A stretch of DNA of 64,000 nucleotides from Nocardioides albertanoniae (GTDB taxonomy: Bacteria > Actinomycetota > Actinomycetes > Propionibacteriales > Nocardioidaceae). Under the pieces are notes generated by a model. It had not been told where the DNA came from. It ran no database searches and saw only the letters and a program-made list of their open reading frames with translations. The stretch lies in assembly GCF_006716315.1 (NCBI RefSeq), contig NZ_VFOV01000001.1:3364501-3428500 (forward strand), in the 5' to 3' direction. Shown one piece after another: positions 43,526 through 52,784 of this stretch (its first letter is position 1; every line of letters starts with the position of its first letter). A program made the translations under genes and the position numbers.

Positions 43526-45538
43526 TCAGCGGCGGGTCCTCAAGCCGTGTCCGAAGGCGTAGAGCGGGTCGTAGTCGGCGTCGCCGACGTTGATCGGCTC
43601 CTGGTCGACCGAGCGCGGCCAGGTCACCGGAAGCTTGCCGGTGAACGCTCGCTTCCCGAAGAGCACGTCGGCCACTCCCCTGCCCTCGCTGCCTGGCAGC
43701 CAGCAGGCCACCAGCGCGTCGATCTGGCCGAGCAGGTCGGGCGGGACGATCATCGGGCGTCCGGAGACGACGAGCACGGTGCAGGTCGCTGCCGCCGCAC
43801 AGACCGTCTCGATCGCCGCGGTGTCCTCCTCGCTGATCTGCATGGTCAGCGGCGGCCGGAGCTCGGTCTCCCCCGGGTCGTAGCCCCACTGCGGGCCGCC
43901 GACGTCGCCGAACCCCTCGGCGTAGGGGTGCTCGCCGACCACGACGACGCCGTGGGCCCCCGCCGGCACCGGCGCGGAGGCGTCGGGCGAGTGGGTCACC
44001 TCGCCGCGGGCGGCGGCCGAGATTCCGTCGAGGATCGTGTCGCCCGGGATCTGGTGGGTCGAGTTGCCCTGCCAGCTGATCGTCCAGCCGCCGGCCTGGT
44101 CACCGATGCTGTCGGCCTTGCTGCCCGCGACATAGACGTCGTCCCCGCCCGAGAGCGGCAGCGTACGGTGCGAGTTCTTCAGCAGCACCTGCGACTTCGC
44201 GACCGCCTCCCGGGCCACGCGACGGTGCGCTTCGCTGCCGATCTCGTCGATGTTGCGCCGGTCGGTGAACGGCTTCTCGAACAGGCCCAGCTCGAACTTG
44301 GCGGTCAGGATGCGCGAGACCGCGTCGTCGATGCGTGCCGTCGGGACGGCGCCGTCCTCGACGGCCGAGGTCAGCGTCTCGATGAACTGCGGATAGCCGA
44401 CGGGATCGCCGGAGAACGGCTCCATGAACATGTCGACGCCGGCGTTGACCGAGGCGGCCACCTGCTCGGCGTACGTCCCCGGGATCTGGTGGATCGCCCG
44501 CCAGTCGGAGATCACCAGGCCGTCGAAGTCCCGCTTCTCCTTGAGCCAGCCGGTGACCAGCTCTTTGTTGGCGTGCATCTTGACCGGGTTGCCGAGGCCG
44601 TCGTCGGTCCAGTCGACGCTGGAGAAGGACGGCATCACCGAGCCGACGTCGTGCTTCTTGACGGCGGCGATGTAGGGCGAGAGGGCCAGCTTCTCGAACT
44701 CGGCACGCGAGGTCTGCGTGATGCCCTGGTCGACGGTGTAGTCGCCCTCACCGGTGCCGAAGACGGTGAAGCCGTCGCCGGCGAAGTGCTTGGCGGTCGC
44801 GAGCACGCGGTCAGGGTCGTCCAGCTGGCCCTGACGGCCCTGGAACCCCTCGATCATCTGCGACATCTTGGTGGCCAGCTTCGGGTCCTCCCCGAACGAC
44901 TCGTACGTCCTCCCCCACCTGTCCTCGCGGGCGACGCAGATGCACGGCGCGAAGGTCCACTGCGGCCCGGTGGCGCGGGTCTCCTCGGCGGTGATGTGGC
45001 CGATCCGCTCGGCGAGCTTCGGATCGCGCGTCGCACCCAGGCCGATGTTGTGCGGGAAGACGGTGGCACCGTGGAGGTTGTTGTGGCCGTGGACGGAGTC
45101 GACGCCGTAGAGCAGCGGGATGCCGAGCCGGGTGGAGAGAGCCTGCTCCTGGAAGGCGTCGACCGTGTCGGCCCAGGCCTCCGGGGTGTTGCCGTCGGGG
45201 ACGGAGCCACCACCGGAGAGCACGCTGCCGAGGCCGAGCTCGGCGATCTGGCCGGGGTCGTCGACGACGTCGACCCGCTCTGCCTGGGCCATCTGTCCGA
45301 CCTTCTCGGCGAGGGTCATCCGGGCCAACAGGTCGTCGACCCTCTTCTCGGTCGAGAGACGCGGGTTCTTGTAGGGCGTCGTGTGATCGGCGCGCGTGGG
45401 CGCGTCGGCGGCGGGCACATCGGTGGGCACATCGGCGGGCACGGCGCTGGACGCGGGGGCGACGAGGAGCGTGGCGCACAGCAGCCCGGCGAATGCCGAG
45501 GCTCCGATCGCGCCGCGCCGTCTGTGGGGAGTTCGCAC
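43526..45538 (-). CDS. Secreted glycoside hydrolase family 3 beta-glucosidase
   Basis: GH3 enzymes release terminal beta-linked sugars. A basic N-terminus with hydrophobic core (GAIGASAFAGLLCATLLVAPASSA) is a signal peptide. The catalytic barrel has GSVLSGGGSVPDGNT, LLYGVDSVHGHNN, AKHFAGDG and the nucleophile Asp345 in VISDWRAI. The second domain (SQVLLKNSHRTLPL onward, with GEHPYAEGFGD) is the alpha/beta sandwich. The GTG at 45538, with AGGAGG eight bases upstream, gives 670 residues and a proper signal peptide. A LacI-type operator lies 59-72 bases upstream, pointing to sugar-induced expression. Confidence 0.93.
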   Translation of the reverse strand: MRTPHRRRGAIGASAFAGLLCATLLVAPASSAVPADVPTDVPAADAPTRADHTTPYKNPRLSTEKRVDDLLARMTLAEKVGQMAQAERVDVVDDPGQIAELGLGSVLSGGGSVPDGNTPEAWADTVDAFQEQALSTRLGIPLLYGVDSVHGHNNLHGATVFPHNIGLGATRDPKLAERIGHITAEETRATGPQWTFAPCICVAREDRWGRTYESFGEDPKLATKMSQMIEGFQGRQGQLDDPDRVLATAKHFAGDGFTVFGTGEGDYTVDQGITQTSRAEFEKLALSPYIAAVKKHDVGSVMPSFSSVDWTDDGLGNPVKMHANKELVTGWLKEKRDFDGLVISDWRAIHQIPGTYAEQVAASVNAGVDMFMEPFSGDPVGYPQFIETLTSAVEDGAVPTARIDDAVSRILTAKFELGLFEKPFTDRRNIDEIGSEAHRRVAREAVAKSQVLLKNSHRTLPLSGGDDVYVAGSKADSIGDQAGGWTISWQGNSTHQIPGDTILDGISAAARGEVTHSPDASAPVPAGAHGVVVVGEHPYAEGFGDVGGPQWGYDPGETELRPPLTMQISEEDTAAIETVCAAAATCTVLVVSGRPMIVPPDLLGQIDALVACWLPGSEGRGVADVLFGKRAFTGKLPVTWPRSVDQEPINVGDADYDPLYAFGHGLRTRR

Positions 45539-45596
45539 GGGACAGGCCTCCTGAGATCGAACCGCGAGCTCTCCGATGAGCCGGCGGGAGCACTCG

Positions 45597-45610
45597 TGAG
45601 AGCGCTTCCA
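45597..45610. promoter_or_regulatory. LacI-family (CebR-like) operator upstream of the GH3 gene
   Basis: TGGAAGCGCTCTCA on the minus strand is a 14-bp near-palindrome centred on GCGC. It matches TGGGAGCGCTCCCA, the cellobiose-repressor CebR site of streptomycetes, at 12 of 14 positions. Position upstream of a beta-glucosidase supports the call. The repressor gene is not in this window. Confidence 0.65.
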
Positions 45611-45707
45611 CATCGTGACGTCGATCACATTGGAGGTCAACGGCTACGCGTGCGTAATAGCCGAAGGTCCTGGCTGCGGTCCGACCCGGCCATGCCCCGG
45701 GTCAGGC

Positions 45708-46070
45708 TCAGATCTGGTCGAGCAACCAGGACGGCCCGAGCGCGGTGGCACCGCCGCAGCGAGCCTGCAGCATCCGGTCGGCGGTCACCAGCGTCACCCG
45801 GTCGCCCTTCGTCACTGCCTCACGGACGACGTCGACGATCGCCGCGTCGCCGTCCTTCGGCGCATGGACGGTGCGGACGTGGGCATCCTTGCCAGCACGT
45901 ACGCCGCCCTTGGCCTGCCCCTCCAGCACCAGGACGATCTTGTCGTGCGGGAGATCGGCCACCAGGAGCGCCTCGTGCAGCCGCCGCGCGGCGCCGGCGC
46001 GGTCCTTCCACCAGCCGTCGGGGCGGGAGCCGACGACGTTCGCGCCGTCGACGACCATCACCGTTGCCAT
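45708..46070 (-). CDS. NYN/PIN-like domain protein
   Basis: A 120-residue protein with a PIN-like nuclease fold. VMVVDGANVVGSRPDGWWKDR gives the first acidic residue (Asp8), DGDAAIVDVV the second group and RVTLVTADRML the third. NYN proteins cleave or process RNA in several systems; the target here is unknown. The ATG at 46070 is chosen; the frame continues upstream without start signals. It precedes the GH3 gene by 170 bases that include the LacI-type operator. Confidence 0.8.
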   Translation of the reverse strand: MATVMVVDGANVVGSRPDGWWKDRAGAARRLHEALLVADLPHDKIVLVLEGQAKGGVRAGKDAHVRTVHAPKDGDAAIVDVVREAVTKGDRVTLVTADRMLQARCGGATALGPSWLLDQI

Positions 46071-46120
46071 ACGGCCCAGAATATGGTGTCGGCGTCGTCG
46101 CCCGATGCACGGCCCTTGCT

Positions 46121-46195
46121 GCAACTTCGGCACTTGTGCGCGGAAGTTGCGTGTCGTGATCGGCTGCGAGGGGCTACTCCCGCGCATGTGCGTGG
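46121..46195 (-). repeat. Degenerate repeated word after the grpB-like gene
   Basis: GCAACTTC (46121-46128) and GAAGTTGC (46143-46150) form a stem. The word TTGTGCGCGGAAGTTGC recurs imperfectly as ATGTGCGTGGAACTGGC near 46186-46202. The group lies in the 142-base gap 3-prime of the grpB-like gene. Confidence 0.4.
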
Positions 46196-46212
46196 AACTG
46201 GCTGGCGACTCG

Positions 46213-46740
46213 TCAGCTCTCCGACGCGATCCCGTCGAGCACCGAGGCGATGAACGGGGACTTCCCTGCCCGGTAGGCCGTCCTGTCTTCGTCATCGGCG
46301 GCGGAGAGCCGGCGTTTGATCGCGGCGTACGTCTCGCGGTCTTCGGCATTCGTGCGCAGGTGGTCGCGGAAGGCCAGCCAGGTCGGCCACGCCTCCGAGG
46401 ACTTCTCGACCACATGCAGGTGATGGGTGCGATAGGCGACCGACGGCGAACACCACGACCACTTACGTTGCTCGACGTCGCCAGGCTCAGGGGCCGCGAC
46501 CCAGCCGACATCCCTCAGCGCAGGCAGGGTGCTTCCCGCCGCCTCGTAGGAGGTCACCACGGCGAGCATGTCGATGATCGGCTTGGCGGGCAGGCCGGGC
46601 ACTGACGTACTCCCGATGTGCTCGACCGCGCGCACCAGCTGATCCTCCAGGATCGGTTCCACCAGCGACCGCGCCGACTCGAACGACCCCGCCCAATGCG
46701 GGGAGTGGTCGACGACGACGATGCGGTCGCCGCGGGTCAC
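46213..46740 (-). CDS. GrpB/UPF0157 family nucleotidyltransferase-fold protein
   Basis: The 175-residue protein matches the GrpB family: VEHIGSTSVPGLPAKPIIDMLAVV is its signature, with GST and the acidic Asp of a nucleotidyltransferase fold. HHLHVVEKSSEAW and the LAFRDHLRTN segment follow. Family function is not established. The GTG at 46740 overlaps the ffh stop (GTGA), so it is coupled to ffh translation. Confidence 0.88.
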   Translation of the reverse strand: MTRGDRIVVVDHSPHWAGSFESARSLVEPILEDQLVRAVEHIGSTSVPGLPAKPIIDMLAVVTSYEAAGSTLPALRDVGWVAAPEPGDVEQRKWSWCSPSVAYRTHHLHVVEKSSEAWPTWLAFRDHLRTNAEDRETYAAIKRRLSAADDEDRTAYRAGKSPFIASVLDGIASES

Positions 46741-48299
46741 TTCAAGAACTTGGAGAAGTCCGAGGGCAGGTTGAGCTCGGCGGCAGCCTTCTCGTAGTCG
46801 ATCTCCTCGCCGCCCTGGGTGCCGAACGGGTTGGCGGCGGCCGGCTTCTTGGCGGCGTCGGCCTTGGCCTGCTGGGCGGCCTTGGCCGGGTTGCCGGACT
46901 TGCGCGCGCCCTTGCCCTTCTTCTTCTGGGCGACCTGCTTGGCGCCGGCGCGCTTGCCGAAACCGGCACCGGGAGCGCCCGGCATTCCGGGCATACCGCC
47001 ACCGGAGGCGAGCTGCTTCATCATCTTCGAGGCTTCGGTGAAGCGCTGGATGAGCTGGTTGACGTCGGAGACCTGACGGCCCGAGCCCTTCGCGATGCGG
47101 GCGCGGCGGGAGCCGTCCAGGATCTTCGGGTTGGCGCGCTCGGCGGGGGTCATCGACTGGATGATCGCCTTGATCCGGTCGATCTCGCGCTCGTCGAAGT
47201 TGTCGAGCTGCTCGCGGAACTGGCCCATGCCGGGCAGCATCCCCATCAGCTTCGACATCGAGCCGAGCTTCTGCAGCTGCTGCATCTGCTTGAGGAAGTC
47301 GTCGAGCGTGAACTCGCCGCTCGCGATCTTGGCCGCGTCCTGCTCGGCCTGCCCCTGGTCGAAGGTCTTCTCGGCCTGCTCGATCAGGGTGAGCATGTCG
47401 CCCATGTCGAGGATGCGGCCGGCCATCCGGTCGGGGTGGAACAGGTCGAAGTCGGTCATCTTCTCGCCGTTGGAGGCGAACATGACCGGCTTGCCGGTGA
47501 TCTCGACGATCGACAGCGCCGCACCACCGCGGGCGTCACCGTCGAGCTTGGTGAGCACGACACCGTCGTAGCCGACGCCGTCGAGGAAGGCCTGCGCGGT
47601 GTTGACCGCGTCCTGACCGATCATCGCGTCGACGACGAAGAGCACCTCGTCGGGGTTGACCGCCGCCTTGATGTCGGAGGCCTGCTTCATCAGCTCCTCG
47701 TCGATGCCGAGGCGGCCGGCGGTGTCGACGATGACGACGTCGTGGAGCTTGCGCTTGGCCTCCTCGACCGCGTCGCGAGCGACCTCGACGGGGTTGCCGA
47801 CGCCGTTGCCGGGCTGCGGCGCATAGACGGGGACGTTGACCCGCTCACCGTTGACCTGGAGCTGGTTGACCGCGTTGGGCCGCTGCAGGTCGGCGGCGAC
47901 CAGGAGCGGAGCCTTGCCCTGCTCCTTGAGCCACAGCGCGAGCTTCGCGGCCAGGGTGGTCTTACCGGCACCTTGGAGACCCGCGAGCATGATGACGGTC
48001 GGGCCGGTCTTGGCGTAGCGGAGCCGGCGGGTCTCGCCGCCCAGGATCGTGACCAGCTCGTCGTTGACGATCTTGACGATCTGCTGGGCGGGGTTCAGCG
48101 CCTGGCTGACCTCCTCGCCGCGGGCGCGCTCCTTGACCTTGGCGACGAACGCACGCACCACCGGCAGGGCGACGTCGGCCTCGAGCAGCGCGATCCTGAT
48201 CTCGCGTGCGGTGGCATCGATGTCGGCATCGGTGAGGCGGCCCTTGCCCCGGATGTTCTTGAACGTCGTGGCGAGCCGGTCGGAGAGCGTGGCGAACAA
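46737..48299 (-). CDS. ffh: Signal recognition particle protein Ffh (SRP54)
   Basis: Ffh binds signal sequences on ribosomes and docks with FtsY. The N domain leads into the GTPase G domain with P-loop GLQGAGKTTLAAKL, VDTAGR and TKLDGDARGG. The methionine-rich M domain has GMLPGMGQF and the RNA-binding RRARIAKGSG. A Lys/Ala tail ends the 520-residue protein. The start is a TTG at 48299 (FATLSDRLATTFKNI is the normal Ffh beginning), with AAGGA five bases before it. Its partner gene ftsY is at 56345. Confidence 0.97.
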   Translation of the reverse strand: MFATLSDRLATTFKNIRGKGRLTDADIDATAREIRIALLEADVALPVVRAFVAKVKERARGEEVSQALNPAQQIVKIVNDELVTILGGETRRLRYAKTGPTVIMLAGLQGAGKTTLAAKLALWLKEQGKAPLLVAADLQRPNAVNQLQVNGERVNVPVYAPQPGNGVGNPVEVARDAVEEAKRKLHDVVIVDTAGRLGIDEELMKQASDIKAAVNPDEVLFVVDAMIGQDAVNTAQAFLDGVGYDGVVLTKLDGDARGGAALSIVEITGKPVMFASNGEKMTDFDLFHPDRMAGRILDMGDMLTLIEQAEKTFDQGQAEQDAAKIASGEFTLDDFLKQMQQLQKLGSMSKLMGMLPGMGQFREQLDNFDEREIDRIKAIIQSMTPAERANPKILDGSRRARIAKGSGRQVSDVNQLIQRFTEASKMMKQLASGGGMPGMPGAPGAGFGKRAGAKQVAQKKKGKGARKSGNPAKAAQQAKADAAKKPAAANPFGTQGGEEIDYEKAAAELNLPSDFSKFLK

Positions 48300-48399
48300 A
48301 GCGGTCCTTCAGCAGTAACGAGATGTGGGTCCAAGACTAACGAACGGATGTACGTGGGGTGCTATTCGGCAGCCCCGACCGCTCGCCGAGTCACCTCGG

Positions 48400-50622
48400 T
48401 CAGCGCTCGAGAGCAGCACGCACCGCGTGGGCCGCCTCGGCCGCCCGCTGGTCGCCGAGCGCCCCGGCATGGGCCTCGTGCAGGTAGAACACGTCGACGG
48501 CCTGAGGACCGAGCGTGGAGATGTGCGCGGAGCGTACGGCGATGTCGAGCCTCGTCAGGGCCGCCGCGACGGTGTGGACGACGCCCGGGCGGTCGATCGT
48601 GCGCACCTCGAGGACGGTGGCGGTGCTCGACGCCTCCGGACGTACGACGACCGAGGGCGGCCTCGCCGACGCGGCCGCGCTCGGCGCCAGCCGCTCGGCC
48701 GGGTCGAGTCGGCCCTCGGTGATCGCCGAGAAGCGGGTGCGGAGCACGGCGGAGTCGACGTAGCTGTCACCGACGTCCCACACGCTGACCGCGAACGCTC
48801 CCTGCTGCCACACGCGACAGGCACGCACCGGCAGCCGGGCGATCGCGAAGGTCGCGGCCAGGTCGGCGAGCAGACCGATACGGTCCGGCGCGATCGCCCA
48901 CACCCGGGCACCGTCGGCGAGCGGCTCGGCCCGGAACGACGCCGCCCCGGAACGTACGCCGTCGGGGATCTCGACCGCGTCGTAGGTGCGCTCCTGGGCG
49001 TCGATGCCGGTGTCGAGGACCTTCGCGGCCCGGCCGGCGAGGTCACGGACGAGCCGGGCGCGCCAGGTGGTCCAGGCCTTCGGGCTGGTGGCGCGCGCAT
49101 CGGCCTCGGTCAGCGCGGTCAGGAGCGCGAGCGCCTCCGCCTCCCCCATCGTCTCGACCACGAGGTCGACGGTCGCCGGGTCGTCGGGGTCACGGGTCGT
49201 CGCGGTGGTCGAGAGGAGCAGGTGCCGGCGCACCAGCTGGGCGATCAGCTCGACCTCTTCGGCCGGGAAGCCCATCCGGGCGGCGATCCGGCGGGCGATC
49301 GGCTCCCCCGCGACGCTGTGCTCGGTCAGCGAGCCCTTGCCGATGTCGTGGAGCAGCGCGGCCGCCAGGAGCACGTCGGGGCGAGCGACGCGCGGCAGCA
49401 GCGGCACCGCCTCGATGCAGGTCTCGATGGTGTGCCGGTCGACGGTGTAGCGGTGGATGATCGAGGCGTGCGGGAGCAGCCGGATGCGCTCCCACTCGGG
49501 CAGGATCCGCGAGATGGCGCCGGTCTCCTCGAGCGTCTCCCACACGGCCAGCAGCCCTCGACCGGCACCCAGCAGGCGTAGGAAGAGCTGGCGTGCCTCC
49601 TCCGGCCACGGGTCGGGCAGCTCCGGGGTGTCCTTGGCCAGGCGCGCGGCCGTCGGCGGGGCCAGCGCCACCCCGTGCTCGGCGGCCGACGCCGAGGCCC
49701 GCAGGAGCATCAGCGGGTCGCGCGCCGGACGGGCGCCGGGCACGAGCACGACCTCTCCCGAGGAGAGCGCCAGCCCGCCGCCGAGCGGCGTCAGCCGAGG
49801 TCGGCGCGCCGCCTTCGCGGGGGGCCGGTCGAGCACTCCGTCGACCCGTCGCCAGGCCAGATGGGAGAGGTGGGTGAGGCGGCGGCCGATGGTGCGTACG
49901 TGGGCCTGCGCCGTGCGTGCGTCGGCCAGGTCGAGCCGATCGGCGAGCTCGTCCCACATCTCCGGCACGATCCGGTCGCCGGCGCGCCCGGCGATCTCGT
50001 GGACGAGGTCACGCACGTCGAGGAGGGCACGACGAGACGCCTCGAGCTCGACCGCCGGGACGTCGACGAGCCAGGTGGCGACGATCGCCTTGATCACCAC
50101 GGCGTCTCGCAGGCCCCCGGCCATCTCCTTCACCTCGGGCACCGAGGCGTGCGCGAGCTCACCGGCCCGGCGATGACGCTCGAGGCTCAGCGACCTCAGC
50201 TCGGGCAGCAGGGCGCGGGCGTGCCTGCGCCAGTGCGCGAGCATCGTCGTACGCAGCCGCAGCACGAGCCCGCGGTCGCCGGCCAGGTGCCGGATGTCGA
50301 GCAGCCCCAGCGCGACCCGCAGGTCACCGGTCGAGGCGGAGAGCATCTCGGAGAAGGAGCGCACCGAGTGGTCGAGCTCGGGCGCTACGTCCCAGAGCGG
50401 ATACCAGACCTGCTCGGACACCGCTCCCGGGGAGACCTCGTCGTCGTGGACCAGCACGACGTCCCAGTCGGAGAACGGTGCGAGCTCACCGCGCCCGTAG
50501 CCACCGACCGCGACCAGCGCGACCCCGACCTCGGGGCCGTCTGCGGCTGCGTACGCCTCGGCGCACTGCGCATCGGCAGCGGCGGTGCGCTCCGCACGGC
50601 CCTCAGCGCTCACGCGAGGCAC
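48400..50622 (-). CDS. glnD: PII uridylyl/adenylyltransferase GlnD
   Basis: GlnD modifies the T-loop tyrosine of PII according to glutamine level; the actinobacterial enzyme adenylylates. The transferase motif GGYGRGELAPFSDWDVVL lies near 40-57. The HD phosphohydrolase centre His425-Asp426 (HDIGKG) is in the middle, and two ACT domains occupy about 570-740 (DRIGLLADLAATF, DRPGVVHTVAAAL). The start is the GTG at 50622; a GTG three codons later is possible. It lies 49 bases after the second PII gene, so its substrates are encoded in the same operon. Confidence 0.95.
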   Translation of the reverse strand: MPRVSAEGRAERTAAADAQCAEAYAAADGPEVGVALVAVGGYGRGELAPFSDWDVVLVHDDEVSPGAVSEQVWYPLWDVAPELDHSVRSFSEMLSASTGDLRVALGLLDIRHLAGDRGLVLRLRTTMLAHWRRHARALLPELRSLSLERHRRAGELAHASVPEVKEMAGGLRDAVVIKAIVATWLVDVPAVELEASRRALLDVRDLVHEIAGRAGDRIVPEMWDELADRLDLADARTAQAHVRTIGRRLTHLSHLAWRRVDGVLDRPPAKAARRPRLTPLGGGLALSSGEVVLVPGARPARDPLMLLRASASAAEHGVALAPPTAARLAKDTPELPDPWPEEARQLFLRLLGAGRGLLAVWETLEETGAISRILPEWERIRLLPHASIIHRYTVDRHTIETCIEAVPLLPRVARPDVLLAAALLHDIGKGSLTEHSVAGEPIARRIAARMGFPAEEVELIAQLVRRHLLLSTTATTRDPDDPATVDLVVETMGEAEALALLTALTEADARATSPKAWTTWRARLVRDLAGRAAKVLDTGIDAQERTYDAVEIPDGVRSGAASFRAEPLADGARVWAIAPDRIGLLADLAATFAIARLPVRACRVWQQGAFAVSVWDVGDSYVDSAVLRTRFSAITEGRLDPAERLAPSAAASARPPSVVVRPEASSTATVLEVRTIDRPGVVHTVAAALTRLDIAVRSAHISTLGPQAVDVFYLHEAHAGALGDQRAAEAAHAVRAALER

Positions 50623-50671
50623 AGCTCATCGAGACTCGGATGACAGGTCGGCCGGCACGTCGCTGGCGCGG

Positions 50672-51477
<806 letters not shown>

Positions 51478-51481
51478 TCAG

Positions 51482-51519
51482 GTTTCGACACCCCGAAGGC
51501 CGTGTTTCCACTGTGTAAC
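51482..51519 (-). promoter_or_regulatory. GlnR-type operator upstream of the PII operon
   Basis: On the minus strand the site is GTTAC-n6-GAAAC-n6-TTCGG-n6-GAAAC. Three of four half-sites match the GlnR consensus exactly, with the same spacing and the same weak third half-site as the amtB box. Confidence 0.8.
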
Positions 51520-51616
51520 AGAGTGTTGGTCCGTACGTCGCCAAAGCGTCAAAACTGGCCGGATTTGCCCCGCGCCGGACACTCCTGAAGCCGCCAAAGG
51601 TCGCTACCCTCGTCGC

Positions 51617-52666
51617 ATGTCGCACTACGCCGTCGAGATCGACCTCGAACAGCCCAACACGAGTCATGTGCAGGTCATCGATCTGGCCTCTGCTGCCTCG
51701 GGGCCGGAGACCGGCGCCACGCGGGTCCTCGACGTCGGCTGCTGGACCGGCGAGGTCGGCCGCATCCTGACCGAGCGCGGCTGCAGCGTGACCGGCATCG
51801 AGATCGACACCGAGGCAGCGCGTCTGGCCGAGAAGGTGCTCGACCGGGTCGTCGTCGCCGACCTCGACGAGAAGCCGCTGACCGAGCTGGTCGAGCCGGG
51901 CTCGTTCGACGTGGTGATCTTCGCCGATGTGCTCGAGCACCTCGTCGACCCGAGGGCGGCGCTCGAGCAGGCCCGCGAGCTGCTCGCGCCGGGCGGGCGG
52001 GTGGTCATCTCGATCCCCAACGTCACCCACGGCTCGGTGCGGCTCGCGCTGCTCCAGGGGCGCTGGCAGACCACCGAGACCGGCCTGCTCGACCGCACCC
52101 ACATCAAGTTCTACTCGCGCGAGGGGCTGGCCACGCTCTTCACCGAGGCCGGCTACGCGATCGAGGACCTGCGCGGCACGACCGCCGACCCGCTCAACGT
52201 CGAGGTCGCCATCGACCCGGCCGACCTTCCTGAGGCGAGCGTGGAGTGGGTGCGCCGCCAGCCCGACGCGCTCGTCTACCAGTTCCAGCTCTCCGCCCGC
52301 CCGCTCGCCGACGGTGAGAGCTCGGCGGCAGTGCCCGATCTCGTCGAGGCCGCTCCGGCCGAGGACGTACGCCTGCGCGACGCGCACACGAAGCGATTCG
52401 AGGAGGTGCACCGCTCGCGGCTGGCCACCCGCGACCACATCCTCGGCGTGCAGGCCTCCGCCAACTCCGCCCAGGCGCGGGTCGGTGTGCTGTCCAAGCA
52501 GCTGCGCGAGTCGCGAGCGATCAACAAGCGCCGCCGCGAGCGGATCGAGCGCCTGCGCGGCAAGGTCGCCGGCCTCGAGGCCGACCTGACCTACGCGACC
52601 CGCCACCCGGTGCGCAACTTCGGTCGCCGCGTCGTACGCCGCCTCCGCCGAGTCGGCGCATCCTGA
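51617..52666 (+). CDS. SAM-dependent methyltransferase with C-terminal coiled coil
   Basis: A 349-residue class I methyltransferase: motif I VLDVGCWTGEVG, acidic motif VTGIEIDTEAA, FDVVIFADVLEHLVDP and IPNVTHGSVR, then LLDRTHIKFYSREGLATLF, the pattern of sugar or glycan methyltransferases. Residues about 255-349 are charged helices (LREQ-type repeats RESRAINKRRRERIERLRGKV) ending in a basic tail, probably for membrane or complex binding. The ATG at 51617 lacks a strong ribosome site. It is a paralogue of the C-terminal half of the 54422 gene product. A nested repeat element follows the stop. Confidence 0.88.
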   Translation: MSHYAVEIDLEQPNTSHVQVIDLASAASGPETGATRVLDVGCWTGEVGRILTERGCSVTGIEIDTEAARLAEKVLDRVVVADLDEKPLTELVEPGSFDVVIFADVLEHLVDPRAALEQARELLAPGGRVVISIPNVTHGSVRLALLQGRWQTTETGLLDRTHIKFYSREGLATLFTEAGYAIEDLRGTTADPLNVEVAIDPADLPEASVEWVRRQPDALVYQFQLSARPLADGESSAAVPDLVEAAPAEDVRLRDAHTKRFEEVHRSRLATRDHILGVQASANSAQARVGVLSKQLRESRAINKRRRERIERLRGKVAGLEADLTYATRHPVRNFGRRVVRRLRRVGAS

Positions 52667-52677
52667 CCGAAATCCAC

Positions 52678-52773
52678 GTCGAGTCGGCTCGTCCTGACCA
52701 AAAATCACGTCGAGTCGGCGCGTTAGAACGAGCCGACTCGGCGATGGATCTGGTCAGAACGGGCCGACTCGAC
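52678..52773. repeat. GTCGAGTCGG nested inverted-repeat element, locus 2
   Basis: Four copies of the unit lie between two convergent stops. Outer arms 52678-52700 (GTCGAGTCGGCTCGTCCTGA...) and 52751-52773 pair with few mismatches; inner arms at 52711-52719 and 52731-52739 (CGAGTCGGC) pair inside. Read from either gene, the order is TGACCGA (containing the stop), 5-7 bases, then the unit, so the element faces both genes symmetrically. Confidence 0.75.
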
Positions 52774-52784
52774 GCAGTGGTCGG

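Noticed and set aside
42785..46159. A 1,124-codon open frame on the plus strand
   Set aside because: It lies opposite the FHA-protease, GH3 and NYN genes, all of which have intact catalytic motifs. The antisense product is a low-information Arg/Gly/Asp-rich sequence, as expected from GC-rich DNA read in the wrong frame.
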